From: Zopfochytrium polystomum
Lineage: Eukaryota; Chytridiomycota; Chytridiomycetes; Chytridiales; Chytridiaceae
Direction: 5' to 3'
Assembly: GCA_025765615.1 (NCBI GenBank)
Contig: JAIVFJ010000018.1
Span: 434,001-498,000 of the forward strand
Length of the DNA stretch: 64,000 nt
Under the pieces are notes generated by a model. That model had not been told where the DNA came from. It saw only the letters and a program-made list of their open reading frames with translations, and ran no database searches. How positions within the stretch are numbered: position 1 is the stretch's first letter; the number at the start of each line of letters is the position of its first letter. The position numbers and the translations under genes were made by a program. Positions 53,370 to 63,366 of this stretch are shown piece by piece.

Positions 53370-53722
53370 TGTCAGGAACAGGGCAGGACAGGACAAGGCA
53401 GACAAGGAACTGAGAGGAGTGATGATTGTATTGGAAACAATAATTCACTTGAGGGATGGGACAGGTCCCCCATCCCCCTTTTATACCTTTTGAGAGTGTT
53501 CCTTGTCAAGACTCCAAGAAAGATCCAGAAAGAGCAATTAGTAATGCAATGATACCAATGATACCAATGACAACAAGACAAGTCAGGAAAGCAAAGAAGG
53601 TTCCAGAAGGTTCCACAAGGTTCCATGAAGGAATGTTCTAGAAGGTTCCAGAAGGTTCCAGAAGGTTCCATGAAGGAATGTTCTGGAAGGTTCCAGAGGT
53701 TTCCAGAGGGTGATTCATAACA
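53370..53722 (-). repeat. 3' LTR of Ty3 copy 2
   Basis: 353 bp, TG...CA ends in minus orientation, next to the duplication AGCAG at 53365-53369. Confidence 0.96.
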
Positions 53723-56700
53723 TCATCTCCCCCTTTTAGGCCTCTTCTGCAACTTGGTGGGGTACCTGGTCTTGAACTCGAGCAGAAGGTCTTGGCAGTG
53801 AGTGAGGTTTGACTCAGGCTCCCAGGTGTTGTCAGCATCTGAGTAACCTTTCCACTTAACAAGGAACTTGAGTGTCCTTCCAAACCACTTGGCATCCAAG
53901 ATTTGTTCAACCTCAAATTCCTCTTCACCTTCTACCTCAACTGGAGGAGGAGGAGGAACAACTCTGCCTGGAATGGAATTGGCCACAAACTTCTCTAAAA
54001 GGCTGACATGGAAAACTGGGTGGATCTTCATGGATGCAGGGAGATCCAGCTTGAAGGTGACTGGATTGATTTGCTCCAAGATCTTGAAAGGACCCAACTT
54101 GAGGTTGTCTAGCTTGGGACTTGGTCTTTTGGTCTGCAAGTTCTTCCTCAGAAGCCAAACTTGCTGACCCACAGCAAGGTCATGGTCCATTCTGTGAGTG
54201 TTGGCAAATCTTGAGGCATCTTCTTGGGCTTGCTTCAGGGTGGAGTCCAGGAAGGTGCTGATGATCTTGAGCTTATGTAAGTGTGAAGCCGCAGCAGGAG
54301 CTTGGACATTGGATAGGGTCTCTTGTCCCAGAAGATCTCCTCTTGGATTGAAGCCATAGGTTGCAAAGAAAGGAGATAGCTGGGTGCTTGAGTGGAGAGA
54401 ATTGTTGAGAGCAAATTCTGCCAGTGGAAGGAGGGTGGGCCAATCATCCTGTTGATAGCTGACATAGCACCTCAAATACTGCTCCAGAGTCTGGTTTGTT
54501 CTTTCTGTTTGTCCATCAGTCTGAGGGTGATAAGCAGTTGACAGTTGAGACTTGATTCCAAGGGCTGCTGTGAGTGCTTTCCAAAATTGAGATCTGAACT
54601 GTGGTCCTCTGTCACTGACGATTGACTGAGGCAGCCCATGGAGCCTGAATATGTGCTGCAAAAACAGGTCTGCTGTTCCTTGTGCATCTATATTCTCAGT
54701 GCAGGGGATGAAATGGGCCAACTTTGTCCTTCTGCAGATGACAACAAGGATAGAGTCAAATCCATGGGATGGGGGCAGTTTCACAATGAAGTCCATGGAT
54801 ATTGATGACCAAGGGCTGATGGCAATTGGGAGGGGCTCCAGAAGTCCATAGGGCTTGTGTCTGCTGGATTTGTTTCTTTGACAGGTTTCACAGCTGCTGA
54901 CATAGTTCTTGATGTACTTCCTCATGCCTGGCCAGTAGAAGTCTCTGGAAACAAGCTCATATGTCTTGTGCTCTCCTGGGTGTCCAGCTGTTGCTGCATC
55001 ATGCCTTGTCTTGAGTATCTCAAGTTTTTCCTCTTCTTGGCTGATTTGAATCTTGTGAGGCTTGGGGTCCTTGGAAATAGCATTGGCCCACACACTGTCA
55101 GGAAGCAATGAAAGGTGTGTCTTGGATGGTGGGGTGAAACCATCTCCCCCTTCAGGTGCAAGGTCTGTTCTTCTTGACAGGGCATCAGCCACAGTGTTAA
55201 GGTGGCCAGGAGAATAGCACAGCTTAAAGTCATACTCAGAGAGCAGTTCAGCCCACCTGGCATGCCTCTGCTTGAGCAACCTCCTTGCCCTGAAGAAGGT
55301 GAGGTTCTTGTGATCAGAATAGACAGAGATGCCTTTAGAACCAGCCAAGTAGTGTCTCCAGAATTTGAATGCTTCCACAATTGCAAGCAACTCCTTGTCA
55401 TGGACTGTGTAGTTACACTCAGCACTGTTCAGCTTCCTGGAGTAATATGCCACTGGATGCAGAGGAGCAGAGGGGTCCTGAGAGCTTGGCTGGGACAGAA
55501 CAGCGCCAAGGGCATAGTCTGAGGCATCAGTTTCCAAGGTGAAGGGAAGCAAGGGATCCACATGCTTAAGGAGTGGTGCACTTGTGGTTGCTGTCTTAAG
55601 AGCTAGCCAGGCTTGCTCTGCTGCTGGGGTCCATTCAAACTTGGTGGTCTTCTTGGTGAGATCAGTGAGAGGCTTGGCTATGGCAGAATAGTTGGCAATG
55701 AAGGTTCTGTAGAAGTTGCAAAACCCAAGGAAGCTTTGAACATCCTTGATGGAATTTGGAGCCTTCCATTCAAGAATAGTTTGGATCTTGTCTGGTGCCA
55801 TGGAGATCCCTTTGTCAGACACAATGAACCCCAAAAACTCAATGGAGGTCTTGTGGAATTCACACTTCTCCAGCTTTGCATAGAGGTGATGCTGTCTGAG
55901 TCTCTCCAAGACAGTCTTGACATGTCCCATATGGCTTGCAGTGTCAGATGAAAATACCAGGATATCATCCAGGTAGACAATGACAAAAAGGTCCAGAATA
56001 TCCCTGAAGATGTCATTCATCATGCCTTGGAAAATAGCTGGAGCATTGGTAAGTCCAAAGGGCATGACCAAGTACTCAAAGTGACCGTATTTGCATCTGA
56101 AGGCAGTCTTCCATTGATCCTGGGGCTTAATTCTGACCAAATTGTAGGCACCTCTGAGGTCAATCTTGGAAAATATCCTTGCATGGCTCAGTTTGTCCAG
56201 TAATTCAGAGATGAGAGGCAGTGGATAGCGGTTCTTGACTGTCATCTCATTGAGATCTCTGTAGTCCACACAGGGTCTCAGTCCCCCATCCTTCTTCTTG
56301 ACAAAAAAGATGGGAGCTCCAGCTGGTGACTTGGAAGGTTGGATGAATCCCTTGTTCAGCATTTCTTCAATGTATTCTTGGAGGGCCTTGGCTTCTGGTG
56401 GAGAGAGGTGGTACAGTGGCTTGAAAGGTGGGCTGCAAGTTTCATCCTTGAGTGGGATTTTACAGTCATAAGGCCTCTGAGCTGGTAGCAGGTCTGCCTT
56501 GGTCTTGGAAAACACATCAGCATAAGGGAGATATTCTTTTGGTAGCTTGGATGCCAGCAAAAGGTCTGATGGGTCCAGGTTGTCGTGCTCCTCAGCAGTG
56601 GGGCTTGAATTCTTGACTGGGAACTGTGATTCTTGAATCTTTGACTGAGAGTTCTGTTCTTGGCAAAGACTGTGAGCTGTGGAACTTGAATCTTGAATGT

Positions 56701-57442
56701 GGACTGTGAACTGTGGTACTTGAATCTTTGACTGTGGGTTCTGTGAACAAGAGTCATGGCCATGACTGTGAGCTCTATGAGCTCTACTTGAATCTTGACT
56801 GTGAACTGTGAACTGTGGAACTTGAGTCTTGGCTGGCTGTGAATCTTGAATCAAGGGCTTGAGAGCATGAGACTTGGGGGCTTGACTTGAGTTTTGGGTG
56901 ACTGTTCCGATTGGTGGAGGTTGGACTTGACCAGTGACCCAATCAATGGCAGGGTTCTGGGCTTGCAGCCATGGTAATCCCAGGATGACAGAGAATGTGG
57001 GTGAGCCAAGATCCAATACTTCCAGATTGACCATGGATGGTGGAAAGTCTTGGATGTGGAGGTTTAGCTTGGTTTCATGGCTGATTTCCTTGAACAGAGC
57101 ATGATTGGCAAAGTGGACCTTGAGGGGTGTGGATTTCTTGATCGTAGGAATGGCACAAGACTTGGCAAGGGTGGCATCAATGATGTTGCAGGATGATCCA
57201 GAGTCTATAAGGGCCTTGGTTGTGATGGTTGACTTGGGTGAGAGTTGAATCTTGACATCCATGGTGAGTTGGTGGGGCTTGGAATCTGAGGTGCTTGTGG
57301 TGCTGGTGGTGGTGATGAAACAGGGGCAGCTTGGAGGAGGGTCCAGGGAATTGCCCCTCAGTGAGCCTGGACCTGGGAGTTTGGGTGCTTCTTCCTTGGG
57401 CAGTCCTTGACAGCATGCTCCTTGGAGCCACAGTAAAAACAC
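53723..57442 (-). CDS. pol: Pol of Ty3 copy 2
   Basis: 1,239 open codons, differing from copy 1 at only a few residues. It has the same domains (protease D-S-G, RT YLDDILVFS, RNase H, integrase, chromodomain) and the same lack of a good ATG. It is presumably reached by -1 frameshifting at CCCAAAC. Confidence 0.95.
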   Translation of the reverse strand: MFLLWLQGACCQGLPKEEAPKLPGPGSLRGNSLDPPPSCPCFITTTSTTSTSDSKPHQLTMDVKIQLSPKSTITTKALIDSGSSCNIIDATLAKSCAIPTIKKSTPLKVHFANHALFKEISHETKLNLHIQDFPPSMVNLEVLDLGSPTFSVILGLPWLQAQNPAIDWVTGQVQPPPIGTVTQNSSQAPKSHALKPLIQDSQPAKTQVPQFTVHSQDSSRAHRAHSHGHDSCSQNPQSKIQVPQFTVHIQDSSSTAHSLCQEQNSQSKIQESQFPVKNSSPTAEEHDNLDPSDLLLASKLPKEYLPYADVFSKTKADLLPAQRPYDCKIPLKDETCSPPFKPLYHLSPPEAKALQEYIEEMLNKGFIQPSKSPAGAPIFFVKKKDGGLRPCVDYRDLNEMTVKNRYPLPLISELLDKLSHARIFSKIDLRGAYNLVRIKPQDQWKTAFRCKYGHFEYLVMPFGLTNAPAIFQGMMNDIFRDILDLFVIVYLDDILVFSSDTASHMGHVKTVLERLRQHHLYAKLEKCEFHKTSIEFLGFIVSDKGISMAPDKIQTILEWKAPNSIKDVQSFLGFCNFYRTFIANYSAIAKPLTDLTKKTTKFEWTPAAEQAWLALKTATTSAPLLKHVDPLLPFTLETDASDYALGAVLSQPSSQDPSAPLHPVAYYSRKLNSAECNYTVHDKELLAIVEAFKFWRHYLAGSKGISVYSDHKNLTFFRARRLLKQRHARWAELLSEYDFKLCYSPGHLNTVADALSRRTDLAPEGGDGFTPPSKTHLSLLPDSVWANAISKDPKPHKIQISQEEEKLEILKTRHDAATAGHPGEHKTYELVSRDFYWPGMRKYIKNYVSSCETCQRNKSSRHKPYGLLEPLPIAISPWSSISMDFIVKLPPSHGFDSILVVICRRTKLAHFIPCTENIDAQGTADLFLQHIFRLHGLPQSIVSDRGPQFRSQFWKALTAALGIKSQLSTAYHPQTDGQTERTNQTLEQYLRCYVSYQQDDWPTLLPLAEFALNNSLHSSTQLSPFFATYGFNPRGDLLGQETLSNVQAPAAASHLHKLKIISTFLDSTLKQAQEDASRFANTHRMDHDLAVGQQVWLLRKNLQTKRPSPKLDNLKLGPFKILEQINPVTFKLDLPASMKIHPVFHVSLLEKFVANSIPGRVVPPPPPVEVEGEEEFEVEQILDAKWFGRTLKFLVKWKGYSDADNTWEPESNLTHCQDLLLEFKTRYPTKLQKRPKRGR

Positions 57443-58281
57443 AGTCCCTGCTGGGCCCTCCTTGTTTTCTCCTCTTGGCTCAGAGGACCCTTAGGAAGTG
57501 TCTCAACTGCATCCACTTGCATGGGTTCAGGAACTGTAAGAGCTTGAGGGACTGGGGTAGGTCTTGATGTAGTTCCTACTTGTCTTTGCTTCAGCCTCTT
57601 GGAGTAGAGTCTGTTGTCAATTTTGATGGCAAGGAGAATGTACTCTTCCAAGGTCTCAGGGATGTGCAGAGACTGGGAGAGCATGTCTTGGATAGACTCA
57701 TGGAGACCATCATGGTACAGCTCCATCAGAGCTGCATCATTGTATCCAGAGTCTCTGGCTAGTTGCTTGAATTGGTTGGTGTAGGCCACACAAGATTGCT
57801 TTCCTTGCTTGATATGCTTGAGCTTGGATCTTGCTGTCCAAGATGCGTAGGGGTCACCAAAGGTAGCTTCCAGCCCCTCCCAGAGCTCTTGCAGGGTGGT
57901 GGGTGTGCTTGGGAGAGATCTGTACCATGATTGAGCTTGACCAGACAGGAGGGTGCTTGTGAAAAGAACCTTGACTTGCTCACTGGGAAATCTTGAAGGT
58001 TGGAGAAGGATGACATTCTCCACAGTGGCCATGAAGTTCCTAAGGTCTTTGGCCAGCCCAGTGAACTTGTCAGGGCTGGGAACCTTGGGCTCTCTTGCTT
58101 GGTTGGCTTGAGGCAGGGGAAGAGCTTGATGATCTTGTTGGTGAAGTTGTTGTTGAAGCTGGTGCTGCTGGTGAAGGACTTGTTCTTGAAGTTGGTGTGT
58201 CTGTCTTGAGAGGGCTTGTAATTGGTCCATCAAGGCTTGGAAGGCAGTTGCATCAGGGAAGGTGTTGTTTGGGTCAGACAT
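57358..58281 (-). CDS. gag: Gag of Ty3 copy 2
   Basis: 307 residues from an ATG at 58279-58281, almost identical to copy 1 (one difference noticed: a Gln-Asp-His where copy 1 has Gln-Glu-His). CCHC knuckle CFYCGSKEHAVKDC. Confidence 0.95.
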   Translation of the reverse strand: MSDPNNTFPDATAFQALMDQLQALSRQTHQLQEQVLHQQHQLQQQLHQQDHQALPLPQANQAREPKVPSPDKFTGLAKDLRNFMATVENVILLQPSRFPSEQVKVLFTSTLLSGQAQSWYRSLPSTPTTLQELWEGLEATFGDPYASWTARSKLKHIKQGKQSCVAYTNQFKQLARDSGYNDAALMELYHDGLHESIQDMLSQSLHIPETLEEYILLAIKIDNRLYSKRLKQRQVGTTSRPTPVPQALTVPEPMQVDAVETLPKGPLSQEEKTRRAQQGLCFYCGSKEHAVKDCPRKKHPNSQVQAH

Positions 58282-58308
58282 GATGGCAGAGAGTAGTGGG
58301 AGAGGGTG

Positions 58309-58319
58309 AAGTGAATTAT
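58309..58319 (-). promoter_or_regulatory. Self-priming primer-binding site of copy 2
   Basis: Plus-strand AAGTGAATTAT, 2 nt inside the 5' LTR end. It is complementary to 58392-58402 within the LTR, exactly as in copy 1. Confidence 0.85.
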
Positions 58320-58321
58320 GA

Positions 58322-58674
58322 TGTCAGGAACAGGGCAGGACAGGACAAGGCAGACAAGGAACTGAGAGGAGTGATGATTGTATTGGAAACAATAATTCAC
58401 TTGAGGGATGGGACAGGTCCCCCATCCCCCTTTTATACCTTTTGAGAGTGTTCCTTGTCAAGACTCCAAGAAAGTTCCAGAAAGAGCAATTAGTAATGCA
58501 ATGATACCAATGATACCAATGACAACAAGACAAGTCAGGAAAGCAAAGAAGGTTCCAGAAGGTTCCACAAGGTTCCATGAAGGAATGTTCTAGAAGGTTC
58601 CAGAAGGTTCCAGAAGGTTCCATGAAGGAATGTTCTGGAAGGTTCCAGAGGTTTCCAGAGGGTGATTCATAACA
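58322..58674 (-). repeat. 5' LTR of Ty3 copy 2
   Basis: 353 bp, one base different from its partner LTR. Contains the heat-shock arrays at 58547-58576, 58582-58621 and 58627-58646. Confidence 0.96.
58547..58646 (-). promoter_or_regulatory. Expanded heat-shock-element array in the copy 2 LTR
   Basis: 58582-58621 holds eight perfect contiguous alternating modules (plus strand GGAAT GTTCT AGAAG GTTCC, then two more AGAAG GTTCC pairs). 58627-58646 holds four more and 58547-58576 six with one mismatch. The extra 45 bp relative to copy 1 falls in this block. Confidence 0.8.
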
Positions 58675-59161
58675 AGCAGCATCACAAAACTTCCTGAAGG
58701 AAGGAAGCACACTGCAAAGATTCCAGATGGTGGTGGCAACAACATGCTGGGGGCTGCTCTTCTGCACATCATCATGCCTGCAGTAGAATATCGACCCCAA
58801 CACATACTTGGCAGGCAGATGCTGGCTGACAAGCCAAGCAATCACAGACTTTCCAAGACCTGCTCCACCATTCAGCCACAGCACATTACCCACATTGGCA
58901 GACTGGAGCCAAGAGTGCACATTATCCAGATAAAACTTCCTTGTTCCATCCACATAGGCACTCTTGTGCCTCTCAGCATCAACAGCAATATCCACTGGCT
59001 TGAGCCAAAGTTTCACTTGATCAACAGGTGTCTGAACAACAGCTACCACAGAGACAGGTGTCTGACTCTGACGCAGCTTAATCTCTTTCACAAGGACGGA
59101 CATCTGATCATTCCATTCAGGGGATCCAGGAACTTTCCCAGCAAAATCAGCATACAGCAAA

Positions 59162-60045
59162 CTGCGAGAATGTCAGCAGCATCCACTTGGAGTTTGAATT
59201 GCACAAACTCACCCTGCAGTGATTGCAAAGACTTCTCCCAGAGCATCCTCTCCCTGCTGCAACAGGCGCACAGGGACATTTGGTTTCTTGCGATCCTTGG
59301 CATATCTTATCTCCACCAGGCAGTTGTCAGATTTCTGGTCCCAGAGTGAGTAACAAGTGAATAACAAACCCAACAAACTGGTCACCTGGTAGGCAAGAGT
59401 GAGCACAGGGACAAACACTTTGCTGGAGTGAATCCCTTCAGCCATGGCCTGGTTGATGGACCCACTCATATTGTTCTCATCAAACCACACATCTAATCCA
59501 TGCTTCATTTTCAGGTCTTCAAATATCTTCTTCACAGTATCTTTGCTGTCCCACCTGAAAATGTCCAAGTCAATTGTGGAGATGCAGTGACACCACTGTG
59601 AGGCCACTTACTGGTACGAAAGGAAGCAGTCATAGACTTTGGACAAAGCAGAGGCAATGGGTGGAACACTTGGAAGAGCCTTGGCAACTGCAGCACCTTT
59701 GCCCTTCTTGAGCTGAATCTGAAAACGGGGCAGGTTGGGAAAAGATGATCCCTCAATCAAGTTCTGGACATAAGTGGGAGCTTGGCTGACACATTCCAGG
59801 TCAGGGCCAGACTTGAAATAAACTTCAATGTCTTGGCCGAGAAATGCATCTGCATTCTTGTAGATCTGTGATTATGGATTTCAGAATGAATGTTGCGTGA
59901 CTGGGCACACTACCTTCTCAGTCAAATTTTGCAAAGTGGGATGATCAAGCTCAAGGACCTGAACAGCAGGATCGTCAAGGTACTGGACTTTCACCAAGTG
60001 CTTTTGAGCGTTGAGAAGCACAAAGCCAGAAGTACTTGTAGACAT
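59162..60045 (-). other. N-terminal domain and TIR domain exons of the receptor
   Basis: Exons 60045-59914, 59865-59612, 59554-59386 and 59334-59213 join in phase. Residues about 10-75 show strand-strand-helix-strand spacing (LVKVQYLDDPAVQVLELD, then a helix, then DIEVYFKSG), suggestive of a beta-grasp or PB1-like fold; this is inference. The TIR begins at VYDCFLSYQWDSKD and retains the BB-loop-like region and the conserved Glu in NCLVEIRYA. Confidence 0.75.
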
Positions 60046-60300
60046 GACTGGTTCAGAAAAAAAAATGTCAGGAAAATTGAAAGCCACCAGCCATCAACCT
60101 GAAAGCAGAAGACTTGCAGAGGAAAGTGAAGAAGCAAATATTGATTCTTACCAGCGCAGAATTTGCAAGTTTTCGTCTTTGAGGGTTCAATCACGATGCT
60201 TCCAACGACTGCGTTTGCTGATCTGGACTCAACTTAGTGGCATGAAGTATGTGGGGTGGGGAATGGAGTTGTGGTTGGGCATTGGAATGATGCATCAAAC
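60046..60300. other. Upstream region of the receptor gene
   Basis: Short AT-rich stretch before the ATG at 60045, without a clear TATA box. It runs into the first copy of a duplicated repeat at about 60300. Confidence 0.4.
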
Positions 60301-61250
60301 GAGTGGGGTGCGGTCATTGTGGTGACAAGTTTGGTGGTTGTTGTGTGGATATGCCATCTTACCAGGGTGCAAGGTTACCAGATTGTTGCACTTGGGAGAA
60401 TCTGGATAATGCAGAGACCATGATCAGTCAAAGGATGCAAAATCCAACTGTTGCTGGGGGGTTGAAGTGGGGATTGAGGAAAGAGGAGAGGGAGATTGGA
60501 AGCAGGGGGGGAAGTGCATCTCTTTTCAAATGGCCAGTTCAATATGCTGCCAGATCAACTGATGGAGCAGGAGAGGTACACATGATAGGGGAGGAGGGGA
60601 GTGGATCATGTAGGGTGTGACTTGTGGATAGGTGCAGTCGTACAGGATATGTAACGAACCTTGTCCGTTCTGTCTTTTGACCGATCTATCGTTGGTTTGT
60701 CGATTCATTCAATGGACCGTTCGGTCCGTTCATTCAAGAGATCGTTTGGTTGAAGTGGGCGGGAAGGGTGATTGAGGTGAGATTGGGCGCCGCAACGATG
60801 CTCCAAGTGGGGTGCATTGTGGTGACAAGTCTGGCTGTTGTTGTATGGATAGGTGATCTTACCAGAGGGGCGCAACGTCAGCAGATCGTCGTACTCTCGA
60901 GAATCTGGACAAGGCAGATAGCATGATCAGATGAAGGATGCAAAGATCCAACTGTTGCGTGGGGATTGGAAGCGTGGAGATGGGAAGTGGGGAGATGCTC
61001 ATCCGCCATGGGCGTTTTTGCCACAGCAGGACATCGCTTTTCGAATGGGCGAGGATCTGCCGCCATTTCTGATCGGCGGATGCAGCGGGAGGGGTACGGA
61101 TCACGGGGGAGGAGCGCATCGTGCAGGGTAGGACCTGTGGATCACCCCCTGCGGATCTTACAGGATACGTTTCGATCACTTTTCGATCGATCGTTGGAAG
61201 GGTTCGTTCGTTCGGTGGATCGCTCGGTGCGGGCTGAGTTGTCTTTGTCC
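60300..61250 (+). repeat. Two diverged tandem copies of a 450-500-bp repeat
   Basis: Copy A is about 60300-60740 and copy B about 60805-61245. They share GTGGTGACAAGTTTGGTGGT or its variant, a CTTACCAG, AGAATCTGGA, GATGCAAA-ATCCAACTGTTG and CAGGATA, and end in GTTCGTTC-type tetranucleotides. A third partial copy (the last 130 bp) lies at about 62860-62990. No coding capacity is visible. It may be an unclassified short interspersed repeat. Confidence 0.6.
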
Positions 61251-61690
61251 TTTTCTTCTTCTTCTTATTTTTTTTTTTCTTTTTTTTTTTCTTTTTCCTT
61301 TTCGCTTTTTCCTTTCACCATTCGTCGCTCTCTTTGGAGCTCCTGTCGTCGTCCTCGTCGCCGTTGAACGTCACAGGGTTCCGCAACCCAGTCTCTCAGT
61401 CCCTCCCCCCAATAAGGCACCAGCTTCGACAATGGCTCTTCCAATCCGAATTGCATTATTTCATCATCATCATCATCGTCATCATCATCTCCCTCTGACT
61501 GCTCACTCACTCCCCCCTCAACCCCCCTCCCCGCGCTTTCACCCAACGACGGCGGCACCACACCTGAACATTCTGGCGGGCGCGCGGTCCCCTAAAATTA
61601 CAAGGTCCAACGCCGTGGACGGGCGGCGGTTGTTTCGCTTCATCGAACGAGAAGAGATCCACACGGCCCCCGGTGCAGCTGCACTTTTGC
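61250..61690. other. Non-coding stretch with (GAT)n tract
   Basis: Poly-T (61267-61300), a (CAT)n/(GAT)n tract at about 61465-61490 and GC-rich sequence. Minus-strand frames give an acidic Asp run and Lys/Glu-rich sequence without a recognised domain. Confidence 0.45.
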
Positions 61691-62850
61691 GTCCAAAAGA
61701 AAATGTCGGACGACGCAGCGAGTGATGGACAACCACTTGGCGCCATCTTATCGCGTCAAAGGGGGGCGGCAGCTCCGCGGCTCAGCGACCAGATCGCGGC
61801 GGAGGCGAAGAAAAGTGGTGGACTCACAAACCGCACCGTGCCCTTCGCGTCCTCCCCCGCGGAACTGCTCACAGGATACTGCGGCCGTGGTTGGCGTGCA
61901 CGAGACTGACAGCATGGTTTTTTTTTTCCGGACGCTGGAGTTCCAACCGCCACCGTCCTTGACGTCATGGTTGATTTCTACCTCAACGTCGTCGAAACGC
62001 AAACTGACTCATCGGGCTTCATTTCCGTAATGGCTAGCGGAAGGGGAATGAAGCATTTGCCAGCGAGCTTCGACTCATCGGTAGACGCCATCGCCGCATT
62101 CGGCGCGAGAGGTAACAAAGAGCCGGAATGGAAGGTTGAGGCCGTGGGTCATGTTGTGCTTTTCACGGTCTTGACATTTTCTTTCTCCCTCAAGAACGAA
62201 TTCCCATCAAACGCCATGCCGGGAACTGTGGGTGCATCCCTCAAAGCGCTGTCGCTCTGTAACAGGCTCCTGTACGCCACGTTGATCGGAAGGACTCAAG
62301 CGGTGAATATCACTGAGCTGGAAGCTCCGTTTCGGCAGAAGGACATTTGGATAAAACTCTGACGGCCCAGATCGCGGAGCTCGAAATCCGGAACAATGTC
62401 AGCGAAGAAGAGCGCGACAATCGACAGCATACCATCGCTCATTTGCAGGAGCGCCTGGCCCTGGTGGAGTACGAGCGCACCCGCCGAGTCGATCCGCCCG
62501 ACGTTCAAAATGGCCGCGCGAACTTACTCCATCTGCACTCAATCAGGCTTCCCGGCAGGCCCGCCGAAAGCTGCACCTCTACCACCCACTCCCACGTCTG
62601 TGCCCGGCGATTGTGCCGAAGATGCAAGAATTTGGGGGCACTTCGGATACCAATGGTAACCTACACACTGCTCCTGGCGCCATTTCCCCGGCTGCCCGAC
62701 TCCGCTCCTGCTCTCCCCCCTCTCATTGGTGACACCTCCCTGTTCGAGAACGCGGTCGACACCGACAGCTGCGGGCGGCGAACAACCGGCTCTAAATGCA
62801 AATGCAAATTGGCTACGAGACGCAATCCGTTGCCATTTTCTTATCCAGCG
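61690..62850 (+). pseudogene. Broken copy of the DHLxLSY-repeat gene
   Basis: Frames in order match the gene at 3020-8990. M-D-N-H-L-A-P-S-Y-R-V corresponds to a repeat unit, and DQIAAEAKKSGGLTNRTVPF to the linker after unit 12. VETQTDSSGFISVMASGRGM corresponds to VETQTDAAGLISLMASGRGM, then SLKALSLCNRLLYATLIG and the coiled coil AQIAELEIRNNVSEEERDN. The parental intron is still present (about 62140-62200, ending CTCAAG), so this is a DNA-level duplication, not a retrocopy. Most repeat units between are deleted and frames shift repeatedly. Confidence 0.85.
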
Positions 62851-62859
62851 AGAGAGTGG

Positions 62860-62990
62860 GAGTCATCGTGCCGGGTAGGAGTTGCGGATCACCCTCTCAG
62901 GTCTTACAGGATGCTTTGACTCCTGTGCCGTTCCCTCGATTGTTCGATCGATCGTTCGTTCGTTCGCTCGGTCGTTGGTTCTTTGTGCGA
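62860..62990 (+). repeat. Third, partial copy of the 60300-61250 repeat
   Basis: CATCGTGCCGGGTAGGA, TTGCGGATCACCCTCTCAG, TTACAGGATGC, then (TTCG)n. It aligns with the end of copy B. Confidence 0.6.
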
Positions 62991-63099
62991 TCAATCTTTC
63001 GGTACCGAGCGGCGGTGTCGTTATTCCCTTTTTTTTTTTTTTTGAGTTTTTTCCTTTATTTGTTTGCAAGTTTTTTCTCTCTGCCCTCATCCGAGGGAA

Positions 63100-63310
63100 G
63101 CGGGAATGTTGGCGGCCCCCCATTCATGAGACGCACGAACCGCCTAAGCAGTGCGTCGGCGTTGGCGGCCTCCTCCAGCAACGAGATGCCGCCTGCGGCG
63201 GGGGTGCAGGTCACGGCTGCCGTACAGCAGCACGAGCTCGAGCCACCAGGCGCGCAGAGGGCGAGGGCGAGGGTGAGGGTGAACGCGTGTCGGACGAGTT
63301 GGCTTGAGCG
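63100..63310 (-). pseudogene. LRR-like fragment beside the second tryptophan synthase copy
   Basis: Minus-strand WWLELVLLYGSRDLHPRRRR resembles CPRLELVLLFGGGNLRGRRR at about 34720-34760. At the DNA level CAGCAGCACGAGCTCGAG matches CAGCAGGACGAGCTCGAG. Too short to classify. Confidence 0.4.
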
Positions 63311-63366
63311 CCGAAGCGATTCGTTCCCGACCCACCCCCATGGCGAACCGGTGCTTTTTTCTTTGA

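Larger units (their letters stand above)
53370..58674 (-). mobile_element. Ty3 chromovirus copy 2, inserted in the NACHT domain
   Basis: 5,305 bp with 353-bp LTRs (53370-53722 and 58322-58674), flanked by the 5-bp duplication AGCAG (53365-53369 and 58675-58679). I see one difference between its LTRs (AAAGATCCAG against AAAGTTCCAG). It matches copy 1 throughout, except that both LTRs carry an extra 45 bp that duplicates a GAA/TTC heat-shock block. Gag and pol frames are open. Confidence 0.97.
41202..60045 (-). pseudogene. TIR-NACHT-ankyrin receptor (NLR/STAND type), broken by two retrotransposons
   Basis: The ATG is at 60043-60045; short introns lie at 59866-59913, 59555-59611, 59335-59385 and 59162-59212. 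A GC-AG intron lies near 52612-52666, and another near 51800-51860. Order: an N-terminal domain of about 110 residues (possible ubiquitin-like fold); TIR (VYDCFLSYQ, LDVWFDENNMSGSI, KSDNCLVEIRYAKD with the Glu at the NADase position); NACHT with NGGAGLGKS (Walker A, 58900), VLLIVDALDEC (Walker B, 53240) and FTTGRPEQDV; a post-NACHT block KVKVMHKSLSDHL (52570); then about 19 ankyrin repeats and a GLFGLFRR tail. Such proteins sense non-self; TIR domains cleave NAD or signal. Ty3 (53370-58674) and a LINE (43140-51572) interrupt it. An in-frame TAG at 52810-52812 and frameshifts near 52020 and 53350 also occur, so this copy is probably dead. Confidence 0.85.
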
